Assembly: GCA_036365515.1 (NCBI GenBank)
Contig: CM070877.1
Coordinates: forward strand, 6,953,001 to 7,017,000
DNA: 64,000 nucleotides
Reading direction: 5' to 3'
Source: Torymus aiolomorphi
Lineage: Eukaryota; Arthropoda; Insecta; Hymenoptera; Torymidae
Part shown: positions 14,701 to 24,845 of the stretch, piece after piece
How the letters are laid out: each line of letters begins with the position of its first letter
Position numbering within the stretch: position 1 is the first letter of the stretch
Notes under the pieces: model-generated
Told to the model about the DNA's origin: nothing
Databases searched by the model: none
What the model saw: only the letters and a program-made list of their open reading frames with translations
Made by a program: the position numbers and the translations under genes

Positions 14701-15750
14701 AAAAGGGGTGAGTCTAGAAAGATAGAGAAAGTGATAGACAGACGCCTTACCATTCAGAAAATTAAAAATAGAATATTTGCGCCTCATTAGCAAATGCACG
14801 ACTATCCCAATGCCTTTCGATCAGAAAGTACAATTACTAGAGAATACAAATATAGAAAAACATTTATAGAATTGATTTAATATTACAATACGATAACCGA
14901 AACAGAAATTAGAAATAATAAAAGTAGAAAGTATATCTGAGTCTAGAAACCAATAAAGATCAACAAACGAAACCAAGAAAAGATATAGTACGAAAGACAT
15001 TTATATAGAAAATAAAACAAATGTCACGCGTATAGAAAATCTTACCAAAAAATATAGAAAAAACTATAGTTTCTCCTATATTTGTGGCGTTCGTCTTATG
15101 TATTTTCTATAAATGTCTTTCGTACTATATTTTTCCTTGGTTTCGTTTGTTGATCTTTATTGGTTTCTAGATTCTGAGATATACTTTCTACTTTTATTAT
15201 TTCTAACTTCTATATTTCGGTTATTGTACTGTAATATTAAATCAATTTTGTAAATGTTTTTCTATATTTTTATTCTCTAGTAATTGTACTTTCTGATCGA
15301 AACGCATTAGGATAGTCGTGCATCTGCTAATAAGGTGCAAATAATCTATTTTTAAATTTCTGAATGGTAAAGCGTCTATCACTTTCTCTATTCTTCTAGA
15401 CCCACCCACTTAAAAGTATTATTAAAAATAACTAATATGAAACAAATGTATAAAATGCGTTTTCCCGCATAATTTTAAATAAATCGTTTTATACACACTA
15501 TTAAAAAAATTCCAAATGAGTGTATAAAATCGATGTATTCAATGCACACTATTACGAAAAAATTTTCTTTAATAATTTAAATATAAACAATCGGTGAGAT
15601 TATTTGTTTGTTTGCAGGCAGTTGATGTCAGGTGTAAATAATTTAAGAGTACTTGCATCAGCTCTTGAAAATGTGGATAAAATAGAAGACCGTACCAAAG
15701 ACTTTTTACCAGATTTTGATGAGGATAACGCAGCTGGGCCAGCGTTATAA
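11767..15750 (+). CDS. ENTR1: Endosome-associated trafficking regulator 1-like (ENTR1/SDCCAG3)
   Basis: Eight coding exons: 11767-11938, 12269-12769, 13529-13734, 13811-13884, 13954-14065, 14127-14189, 14448-14602 and 15618-15750. They total 1416 bp and 471 residues, and every phase closes. The family acts in endosomal recycling, cytokinesis and cilia (established for mammals). The N-terminal two thirds is polar and disordered with repeated LPDF motifs (for example NLPDFALNN, LLPDFLSD). The C-terminal third is coiled coil, and its pattern AMEQVEDNLKRSTKRAINAE followed by RQLMSGVNNLRVLASALENV matches the ENTR1 family end. The mammalian protein is about 435 residues. The start at 11767 opens a Ser/Glu-rich leader. 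Introns 2, 6 and 7 each hold a palindromic element. It converges with ATMIN. Confidence 0.85.
13118..13293. repeat. Palindromic MITE in ENTR1 intron 2 (ends TACACCC)
   Basis: About 176 bp with ends TACACCCATCCTTGA and its inverted partner ending GATGGGTGTA. It is related to the element at 14234-14409: both share GCAATCTCATTGGA and AACCATTAA in the centre, so they look like one family with diverged arms. Confidence 0.7.
14234..14409. repeat. Palindromic MITE in ENTR1 intron 6 (ends TACACCC)
   Basis: About 176 bp with ends TACACCCAATGGACA and a partner ending CGGGTGTA. It sits in a 258-bp intron and so makes up about two thirds of it. It shares its core with the intron 2 copy. Confidence 0.7.
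14706..15407. mobile_element. About 700-bp foldback in ENTR1 intron 7 with 8-9 bp target duplication
   Basis: A nearly perfect palindrome of about 702 bp, with arms of about 350 bp. The ends are GGGTGAGTCTAGAA and TTCTAGACCCACCC. It is flanked by ACTTAAAAG at 14697-14705 and 15408-15416. The inner eight bases, CTTAAAAG, fit the hAT target pattern nTnnnnAn. It carries no transposase. Confidence 0.75.
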
Positions 15751-16168
15751 GATGGGCAATGTTTAGATATTTCTTTAATTAGTTTGTTCAAACTTTTTGT
15801 ATTAAGTTTCTACTTAAAGTTTGAACATCTCACAAAAGGAAATGTTATTTGATTTTCCTTTTCAGTGATGTGTTAAAGACACTCGATTCTGCTTGTGAAT
15901 TTTTTGACGACTATATAAATACACAAAACCATACACGCGCGTGCAGACATACACACAGAGACACACATACAAATACGCGTTATTAAACACAAATCATGCA
16001 GAATATAATGAATGGAAATGATTGTTTTATAAATATAAAATGTACAGCTGTCTAATTGCATTTATATTTAAAATATGAAAAAAATTAATTTTATTTATTA
16101 ACTTTTAATAAGCTTTTTTACTATTAAAGTTATTCAATTAAATAAACTAATTACAATTGTTTTATTTC
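15751..16168. other. Shared 3' region of convergent ENTR1 and ATMIN
   Basis: The 418 bp between the two stop codons hold A/T-rich sequence with AATAAA-like words on both strands (for example near 16141 and 16160). The 3' UTRs of the two genes must be very short or must overlap. The short ORF at 15873-16061 is not credible. Confidence 0.6.
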
Positions 16169-18255
16169 TTATTCTAAATCTTCAAAAATATGAAGTAAAT
16201 CAGTCTGAGTTTCCATGTGGTTTGTTTGTGTTGTAAACCATGTATTTGAATCGTTACAACCTGACAAACATTTTAAAGCTTTTGTCTGAGTTTCAGTAGA
16301 AACTGTTGATTCTTCCAAGTGGTTCCAAGCTGTTTGAGTCTGAATGTCTGACAATCCTAAATCCGATGGTAAAATCTCATTACATGTCTGTGTGCAAGTG
16401 TTACTGTAAATATGAAGCGGTTCCATTGTTTCAGTAAAATTTTCTGTTGTTTGCGTTTCATTATTTGAACTCAACTGATCTGCTTCAAATATTGATTGGC
16501 AATACGCCTTTTCTGTTTGAGTTTCTATACTACTAAATCTATCAGTGAAAGTTTTCTCTGTCAACATAGGATCAGATCTAGAAATTCTATTGTATGTAGT
16601 ATTTTGAATAGTATAATCATCAATATCACTGAATATATTTTTTTCTGGACTAGTTTGAGTACCTGAGGTACTTTTTTCTTCCCAAAGATCTTGTAAAATT
16701 ATATCATGCTTCAAAGACAATGGACTGTTAGGTAGTAAGTATTCAGAAGAAAGTGTTTCAACCAAGCTTATATCTTCTCTTATTATAGAGTTTTTATCTA
16801 TTGAAATTTTTTTACGTTTTCCAAATTGATGAACTCTAATTACTCGAGGAATAGTTTTAGCAGTTTGAGTCTCTGCTGATTTCTTAGATTGTTTCTCTTT
16901 CGAGGCATCATTTGTTTGAGTTTGTCTGCAAATTTGATTTTTAAAACTTTTACTTTTAGTGTTCGATTTTCTTTTAATTTTTTTAATCTCATCTGTTTGA
17001 ACAGCTACATTACATGTAGGTTTTGGTAAAATACAAATATTATTTGATACATTTATTAATTTGACATTTTTGTTCTTGATAACTGCAGCAAATGATGCAG
17101 GTAACTTAATTTGTTTATTTTTTTCTTTAATATTCCTGGAAAAGATATGTTTTATGTTATACCAATTTAACTATAACGAAAATGTTTTTAAATAATTTTG
17201 TTTAAATGTATAAAAATCTATGGATTTAGTTATTTGAAATTTAAAAGACTTCTTTTTATCATATGTCAGCCAAAAAAATAATGATTTTATTCAATTTAAT
17301 GTTAGAAAAAAGAAATAAATTGAAAAAAAATCTGTTTATTTTGTTTTACTAAAATATTCTTTGTGATGATTACAAAGGTAGATTCCTACCTTATTGCCAC
17401 GTTAATTTTTTTCTTTTTTTCATTTAAACAAAAATTTTGCATTAATAATATTAATGATTTTTATGATTAAATATGCCACCTTTTAAAATTATAATATTTC
17501 TGAAAGCTTAGTAATAATTATAAATGAAAAAAGAATTTATAAAAATGCAAACTAATTTACCATGTATATGTTTACTTATACTCAGAATATAAATCAATAT
17601 CATTGTAAAATCTATTTATCAGATCACTTGAGAAATGAAGACGTTTTTAAAGTAAGATATAAATAGAAATAACAATATCAAGTTAATAATTGATATCTTA
17701 CTTTTTGAATTTGTATTTTTCATCTACTGTATGTGAATTTCGTTTAGCATGTGTTAAAAGTGCCTCATAACTTTTAAACACTCTTTGACATTTACATATG
17801 AAATCTGTTCCACATATACGAACATGAGCTTCCTTTGCAGCATTTGTTGAAAAGCTCTTTGTACAACGTGTACAGGAATATGCCTTTTCTGCGTGAACTT
17901 TCAAAAAATGCTGTAAAAACATGTTTTTTTAATGGAACAAATACAAAATGAACTTATAAATTATTTAATAAGTACTTACTTGTTTCACATATTTGTATAA
18001 AGAAAAGGATCTTTCTCTATTTGGTGCATAAATACAATTTTTGATAGGACAATTATAACGAACATTTTCTTTATGATGTTTATTTAAATTAATGTTTCCG
18101 TGTACTTTGGCATCATGCATTCGATACCGAGATTCATTACTTAATTCCAAATTGCATTTTTCACATCTTACTTGATTTATAATAACACTCAATTCATCAA
18201 TAGGAGGACAAATAAATTTAACTAGTTCATTATTTTCAATACTTACAACTGACAT
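16169..18255 (-). CDS. ATMIN: ATM interactor / ASCIZ zinc-finger transcription factor
   Basis: Exons on the minus strand are 17980-18255, 17702-17910 and 16169-17135, totalling 1452 bp and 483 residues, with phases closed. ASCIZ activates the gene for LC8 dynein light chain (DYNLL1, cut up in flies) and is itself bound and restrained by LC8. Four N-terminal zinc fingers are visible: RCEKCNLEL with HDAKVH; NCPIKNC with HFLKVH; SCTRCTKSF with HVRIC; and FICKCQRVF with HAKRNSH. The C-terminal region is a spaced array of LC8-binding anchors: ten TQT (such as ETQTAK, GTQTSPE, METQTDL) plus one VQT. This is the family signature. The fly protein is shorter, about 390 residues. The exon 2 donor overlaps an apparent TAA that is removed by splicing. 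The start abuts a 56-bp tandem repeat. Confidence 0.9.
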
Positions 18256-18415
18256 CTGTGAAAAAAGACAGTCAAAATATATCGATAGTTTTATCTAACT
18301 TTAATTATTATCTGTGAAAAAAGATAGTCAAAATATATGGTTAGTTTTGTGTAACTTTAATTATTATCCGTAAAAAAAGGTAGTCAAAATATATCGATAG
18401 CTTTGTCTAACCTTA
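18254..18415 (-). promoter_or_regulatory. Three 56-bp tandem repeats with DRE-like sites at the ATMIN start
   Basis: Units start at 18254, 18310 and 18366, each with RTCTGTGAAAAAAG-like, GTCAAAATATAT and CTAACTTTAATTATT blocks. Units 1 and 3 contain TATCGATA (18280-18287, 18392-18399), which is the DNA replication-related element bound by DREF in insects. Unit 2 has lost it. The repeat begins at the start codon and runs upstream, so it is 5' UTR or core promoter of ATMIN. Confidence 0.65.
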
Positions 18416-18587
18416 CCTTAGTTATTACTAATATTTTAGTGAAAATAATAAAAAAAATTTGTAAATTGATTTTTTAAACCACATACAGCCTTTGAATATA
18501 CATAATATTATTTTTAAGTTGTCGCATATCACGTCATTTTTGACGTTTGATAGCCTATTGCGGAGATTCCACAATACTGCTCTGTGT

Positions 18588-18725
18588 CCTTTCTACATAT
18601 GTGTGTTCTGTCCGTTCTAGACAACTTCTCTCTATGTCTGTCTCTGTCTTACATAAACGGCACAGATCTATCTGTCTTTGTGGGGAACACACAGAACACA
18701 CAGAACACACATATGTAGAAAGGCC
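18588..18725. repeat. Hairpin with CCTTTCTACATATGTG arms
   Basis: CCTTTCTACATATGTGTG near 18589 pairs with CACACATATGTAGAAAGG ending near 18724. The inner part has two ACACAGA repeats. It is probably a small MITE upstream of ATMIN. Antisense ORFs that run on into the minisatellite are artefacts. Confidence 0.6.
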
Positions 18726-18858
18726 CCTGCAGTCTGCTCTGCTCTGCTGTTTTTTTTTTTGTTCCGTGTTTTGGGTCACCACCGCGTTGCGGTTACGTAC
18801 CCGGCCTTGCTCTGCTGCCTCTGCGCTCATAGACTTAGGGACTTTCCACAAATGAATT

Positions 18859-19752
18859 GCGCTGGGCTGCGCTGGGCTGCGCTGGGCTGCGCTGGGCTGC
18901 GCTGGGCTGCGCTGGGCTGCGCTGGGCTGCGCTGGGCTGCGCTGGGCTGCGCTGGGCTGCGCTGGGCTGCGCTGGGCTGCGCTGGGCTGCGCTGGGCTGC
19001 GCTGGGCTGCGCTGGGCTGCGCTGGGCTGCGCTGGGCTGCGCTGGGCTGCGCTGGGCTGCGCTGGGCTGCGCTGGGCTGCGCTGGGCTGCGCTGGGCTGC
19101 GCTGGGCTGCGCTGGGCTGCGCTGGGCTGCGCTGGGCTGCGCTGGGCTGCGCTGGGCTGCGCTGGGCTGCGCTGGGCTGCGCTGGGCTGCGCTGGGCTGC
19201 GCTGGGCTGCGCTGGGCTGCGCTGGGCTGCGCTGGGCTGCGCTGGGCTGCGCTGGGCTGCGCTGGGCTGCGCTGGGCTGCGCTGGGCTGCGCTGGGCTGC
19301 GCTGGGCTGCGCTGGGCTGCGCTGGGCTGCGCTGGGCTGCGCTGGGCTGCGCTGGGCTGCGCTGGGCTGCGCTGGGCTGCGCTGGGCTGCGCTGGCTGCG
19401 CTGGGCTGCGCTGGGCTGCGCTGGGCTGCGCTGGGCTGCGCTGGGCTGCGCTGGGCTGCGCTGGCTGCGCTGCGCTGGGCTGGGCTGGGCTGCGCTGGGC
19501 TGCGCTGGGCTGCGCTGGGCTGCGCTGGGCTGCGCTGGGCTGCGCTGGGCTGCGCTGGGCTGCGCTGGGCTGCGCTGGGCTGCGCTGGGCTGCGCTGGGC
19601 TGCGCTGGGCTGCGCTGGGCTGCGCTGGGCTGCGCTGGGCTGCGCTGGGCTGCGCTGGGCTGCGCTGGGCTGCGCTGGGCTGCGCTGGGCTGCGCTGGGC
19701 TGCGCTGGGCTGCGCTGGGCTGCGCTGGGCTGCGCTGGGCTGCGCTGGGCTG
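18859..19752. repeat. 10-bp minisatellite, about 89 copies of GCTGGGCTGC
   Basis: An almost perfect 10-bp tandem array of about 894 bp. The only breaks seen are one 9-bp unit near 19391 and a scrambled patch at about 19460-19490. Because 10 is not a multiple of 3 and the unit has no stop in any frame, all six frames stay open. The long repeat proteins read from it are artefacts. GGG recurs every 10 bp with 7-nt spacers, which meets the usual G-quadruplex rule. The matching arm near 21010-21060 has only about five degenerate units. Confidence 0.95.
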
Positions 19753-19821
19753 TCCGTTCCGCCACGAAAACGTAGACGCCTATCTGAGTTTATACTCTGT
19801 GGTCCTGATTTCAACCAGCAA

Positions 19822-20404
19822 AAGTAGAATAGAATAGAATAGAATAGTTTTTATTTGTAAATTACAAAATAATTAAGTTACAGTCTACCATCCCGCATTC
19901 GCCCAGGCTCATGTCTGTGAGACGGGGAAAACCCAATAGGCAAACCACGTGGGATACATCCTATTAGGAAAACCCGCCTCAGGATGGTTCAAAGTATTGA
20001 ACATAATTAACATTTGTGTACATTATATCGCAATCGTATAATCATCACAAACATAGTCAATGGCAATCGCCAAGTCACGAAGTATCACATAATTGAACTT
20101 AGTTATTCTTCAATCTAGCGATTACAGATTGAATTCAACACATTGCTTTATTCATACAATGTACGTCAGAAGATTAATCACAAAACGATTTTAGTACTGT
20201 TATAAAAATAGCAGTACAAGCCTATATTCTATTTACACATATATACAGTCGACATCGCATGAACTTTGCATCAAGTACTTCCTAAACGCCGCTTTGAATT
20301 CACTCGCCGAGGAAACATTCTTAATATCGCGAGGAATCGAATTCCACAGTCGCGTACCCTGGGACCAGAAAGAATCCAGCCCTACGTATCAGCCCTACGT
20401 ACGT
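19822..20404 (-). mobile_element. 5'-truncated non-LTR retrotransposon, reverse transcriptase C-terminus
   Basis: The 3' tail is a (GAATA)n microsatellite at 19827-19847 (plus strand). On the minus strand the region encodes a tail with LWNSIPRDIKNV and SEFKAAFRKYLM-like sequence ending at a stop at 20233-20235, although in the first part the reading frame is damaged. The R-LWNSLP-I-SFK-L pattern is common at the end of LINE ORF2. It interrupts the left arm of the foldback, and AAAGTA/TAAGTA at the two edges is a likely imperfect target duplication. The clade is not determinable. Confidence 0.7.
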
Positions 20405-22179
20405 TAGCCCTAAGTAATGTAGATAGAACATACCCATGTAATTGCTCCGTTTTTGACGTTGCAATTTTGGAAGTTTGTAGCACCTTAGAAATATAATATT
20501 ATTTTTAATGTCCAAAATCTTTAATGCCCATTCGAACAAATGATTTGAACCCTTCGTTATCATTTAATTGAAAATAAATGAAAATTGTATCGTATGCTCC
20601 CACTGCATTTCTTATGTGTGGATACAAATGAGGTTTTGTCCACCATCTTCGAAGTCTCTTTCTTTTCTTTTAAATTAAACGTATTCTTATCAGTAAATTT
20701 ATTAATATTTGAAATATTTGTAAATATTGTTTTTCTCTATCAAAATCTATTTTTAATAATGATTACAGATGAAGTAATTCATTATAATATTAAAATATTA
20801 AATTACTAATATTAATTTAATTATTAATAATGTTAATTAATAATAATTAAAAATAATATTATGTTTCTAAGGTGCTATAAAAATCTAAAATTGCAACGTC
20901 AAAAACGGAGCAATTACATAGGTTATGTTCTATCTAGATTACTTTTGCTGATTGAAATCAAGACCACAGAGTATAAACTCAGATGTGCTTATCCGTTTTC
21001 GTGGCGAAATAGACAACACAACGCAGCACAATGCAAGCGCAGCACACAGCAGCACAACGCAATTCATTTGTGGAAAGTCCCTTAGAGCGAGTCCACATAA
21101 GACTTATGATAAAAGGCACAGGCCTGTACTTTTGTACTTTTGTGCCAAACGAAAAAAAATAGTTCTCCGATATCTAGCATACTCGTTACCCTACTGAAAA
21201 AAACCACATGGGATCCCACGTGGAATCCCACACGAGATCTCACGTGTGAATTTGATATAGGATCCCATGTGGCATCCCACGTTTGAACTCGAAGCATGAA
21301 TTCCCACATGAGATTCCACAAGAGATTCCACATAGGATCTCATGTGGGATATCATGCGTTTAACTTGAGTACGGGATCTCATGCAGATATGGCGTAAAAC
21401 TTTGAGTCCCCCATTGTAAGTAACGGAATTATCAAAAACAAGGCAAGCCTTGTAATTAGGACGCTTCGTAAAGAGTCATTTGAACGAAAGAAAGAAAGAA
21501 AGAAAGAAAGAAGGGATGGTGGGGGCCCCCTCCGTCGCCCCCTACCAGTGAGGTACAGCCTGCCCGGATCACCGTCCAGGAGCCCCTTACGTAGAAATGG
21601 ATCCACGTAGGAGGAGTCTGGGCGATTCCAGTTACCTCTCCTTAAAGAAGGAAATCAAAAGAGAGGAAGTAGTGCGTTGCCCTATGAGGGCATTTCCACA
21701 CTATCAGAAGTTATAGAGCAAAAACGGTTGTATGGCTGAACTACTATGTAGAGTGTAGAATGGGGAAAAACCTCGCTAGGAGTAAAAACCCATTTATCTT
21801 AAGTTAGTTGTTGAGACGCGTAGAATGACTTTATTAGACAGAAAAAATAGATGAGTAATTTATATAGGTATAGATAGATGTGATATGCGGCAGAAAGTTT
21901 AGAGGAAAAAGATTCACCCAGAGGGAGACGCCGCATCCGCCAGCCGGTTCGGTCAGGTATTCGTTGCGGTTTTGAGAGCATCGGCCGCCAGCATGGCGTC
22001 GCTGCGTCTCCTTTTGCGTGAAAGGAGAGAGAGAGTTTAATGTATGAGATGCGTCTTCTTGTTGTGATCCTGAAAAGAAAAGGTTAGTAAGGGGGAGGTA
22101 AGTCTGGTATATCTGCATTTGTCCTTGGCTTGGATCTGTTGTATCTGAAACATCGTAAATTTGCGTTATTTACTAGGAT

Positions 22180-24845
22180 TTATGTGGGTGGATCTAAATG
22201 CAAAAAGTCTTTAGGTCTCTTGTATTTGTCTCTCGCGTCAGAGTCGTAGTTGCCTAGGTTTTTAATGATTTGATATTTTGATTCCGAAATTCTGTTATAG
22301 AAGTTTTTGCCGGCTTCTTTGATGTAGTCTTTAATGTACTCTACATTTAAATCTTTATGAATTAGAGTGTTTTTAGTGTATCTAGGGGCGTTTAAAATTG
22401 TGCGGAGTGTTTTATTCTGTACCGTTTGTATTTTTTGGTGATTAGATTTGTTTGTGTTGGCCCAGATTGTCGAGGCGTAGGTTAAGATTGGTCTTATTAT
22501 CATTTTATAAATTATTACTCCGTTATTTATATTTAGTGCTGAGTGATTATTTAAGATTGGTTTGAGCTTCATTGTGGCTCCTATTGCTTTGTTACGCGTG
22601 TTATTAATGTGGGCTGTGTAACTTAATTTTTTATCAAGCATTACTCCTAGATATTTTACTTTATTTTCCCATTCTATAGACTCGTTGTTTAGATTAGGCG
22701 GATCTAGATCCCGTGTTGGGTTTTTTTTACGCGAGAAAAGGATTGATTCTGATTTAGAAGCATTTATTTTTATGCGCCATAACCTTGTCCAGTTTTTTAC
22801 TTTATTAAGGAAGTCGTTTAAAAGTTTTACTATTTTGAGATTGCTCCACGAGGTAGCCCACGCGGCCGTGTCATCTGCGTAAATTCCTATTTTTACTCCT
22901 TCAACGGTTGGAAGGTCATTGATGTAAACGATGAAAAGTATAGGACCGAGTAGACTACCTTGTGGTATGCCTGCGCGTATATTAAATTCTTTAGATTCTA
23001 CGTCATTTAGTTTTTCTTTAAATTTTCTATTTTTTAAATATGATGCTAGTAGGTGAATTAAATTTTTATTTATTTTGGCTTCGATCAGCTTGCGAATTAG
23101 TCCGTTTATCCACACGCTGTCAAAAGCCTTCGCGACGTCCAGAAAAACCGCGCCTGTGTTTCTGTTGCAGTTAAAGTTTTTCGTGATGTCTTCTGTTAGT
23201 CTAAGTATGGCCTGTACTGTCGAGTGTCCATCTCTAAAACCAAATTGTTCTGCTCAGAGTATGATTGATTCGAAAATTTTGCTCATTGTATTTAGTAAAC
23301 TTATGGGACTGTAGCTGGTGGTCATGGTTAGATCTTTACCGGGTTTAGCAAACACTAAGATAGTTGCTTTTTTCCACTCCGTAGGGAAATAATTTAAATC
23401 GAAGCAAGCATTAAGAATTTTCGAAATATAACTTATGGCGTTGGAGGGTAGATGTTTAAGCATGCAATTAGTGATTTTATCCGGTCCGGGGGCTTTATTG
23501 TTTTTAGTTCTTTTAATATAGTTTTTGATTTCGAATGGTTTGGCTTTATATTTAGGATCCGTAATTTCCAGATGGTTTAAGTACGAGGAAACCATGCGGT
23601 CTGTTTCTGTGGTGAAGAGCTTTGCTTCTTCGGATTCGTTTTTATGCGGGGTAAATGTATTAGCGAAGTGCGTTCCAAATGCGTTAGCTTTGTCTTCTGG
23701 AGAAAAGTATTTAATTTCATTATTTTCGTTTTTAAGAGCTGGAATATTTGATTACACGTTAGGCCTTTTGTCATTCTCCAGAGGCTGCTATCTTTAATAT
23801 TTAATTTTTTAACTGTGTTATTCCACGTGTTACATTTAAATTCTTTAATCATTTTATCGATTTTTTTCCGTTGGTGATTTATTTCAAGTTTTAGTAGGGG
23901 ATTTGGCCTGACATGGTTTTCTCGTATGTTTTTATTTCTGGAGCTAATTAAATCAAGTATTGTTTGTGGCAGGGGGGGTTCACCGGTTTTATTTTCATTT
24001 TTAGGTACTGCGATTTCTAATGCTTCCGAGATTGAGTTAGTTAAATTTAAAATTGCAAGATTTATATTATCGATTGAATTTAAGTCATTTTGGCGCTCTT
24101 TAATCGCGTTATCTATATGATTTTGAAATGAATTCCAATTTGCTTTTGCTAAGTTATATTTAGGATGGTTAGTGGTGAATTTAGCGCTCAAGTTAAGTAT
24201 GATTTTTATGGGGTAGTGATCTGAGTCTAACTCGTGAATTGTGTTTACATCCGAAGTAAAGTAAAGATTTTTTGAGATCATGAAATCTATTATGTCCGGT
24301 TTTAATCTTTTGTTAAATGGATAGTGCGTGAATTCCGGGGGTGCATGAACTGAAAGGTTATTTTTAAAACAGAAATTATTAATGTTTTTGCCAAGTGTGT
24401 TAATAGATCTACTACTACCCCATATGGTGTGTTTTGCATTGTAATTACCTGCTGCAATAACAACCGGGGCTATTTTAAAGATTTTAGTGTAGTCGGCTTT
24501 ATGGAATTTTACGCTAGGGGAGTTATATGTGGATATTATCGCGACTTCTTGGCCTCGCGTTTTAATTTTTATAGCCGTGGCTTCTAGTTTTTCGAGATCA
24601 ATCGGAATTACGTAGTGACTGATGTCATTTTTAACGAGAATAGCCGTGCCTCTGTTAGTGTTGTTTTTATATGTTTTATAATTTTTTATATTGAAATTTT
24701 GTTTATCTTTAATTAAGGTTTCACTTATGAGGCAAATATCTATTTTGTTATTTATTAAGAGGGATTCTAATTCAAGTCTTTTGGCATATAATCCACCACA
24801 CGCATTCCATGCGTAGATTTTTAATTGTTTATTTTCCTGCTCCAT
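22180..24845 (-). pseudogene. Jockey-like ORF2: endonuclease and reverse transcriptase, disrupted
   Basis: It starts at ATG 24845, or 9 bp upstream at 24854. The first part is an AP-type endonuclease: IYAWNACGGL at the N-terminus, then AGNYNAKHTIWG where the family has GDFNAKH, so the catalytic Asp reads as Asn, then SDHYPI. The reverse transcriptase has NNKAPGPDKI, IPQGSLLGPILF and YADDTAAWA with the catalytic DD intact. A frameshift lies at about 23740-23760 and an in-frame TGA at 23254-23256. The stop is at 22180-22182. The product would copy the element's RNA at a nicked target. With two breaks plus the endonuclease change it is inactive. Confidence 0.85.

Larger units (their letters stand above)
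18838..21081. mobile_element. TTA-flanked foldback element with minisatellite in one arm
   Basis: It is flanked by TTA (18835-18837, 21082-21084), with ends GGGACTTTCCACAAATG and the inverted partner. The left arm continues through the minisatellite (18859-19752), CGCCACGAAAACG and CTGAGTTTATACTCTG, then resumes after a nested LINE at about 20405 with ATAGAACATA and CTCCGTTTTTGACGTTGC. The right arm (about 20860-21081) mirrors all of these. The TWA target and G-rich ends again fit a PIF/Harbinger-type MITE. The right target TTA is shared with the next element. Confidence 0.8.

Noticed and set aside
16940..17120. Regular TQT spacing as a nucleotide tandem repeat
   Set aside because: Codons and spacers differ between motifs. 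The repetition is at protein level (LC8 anchors), not DNA level.
18555..19837. Long repeat proteins of 312-419 residues on both strands
   Set aside because: They are the 10-bp minisatellite read through. The unit has no stop in any frame, so open frames are automatic on both strands.
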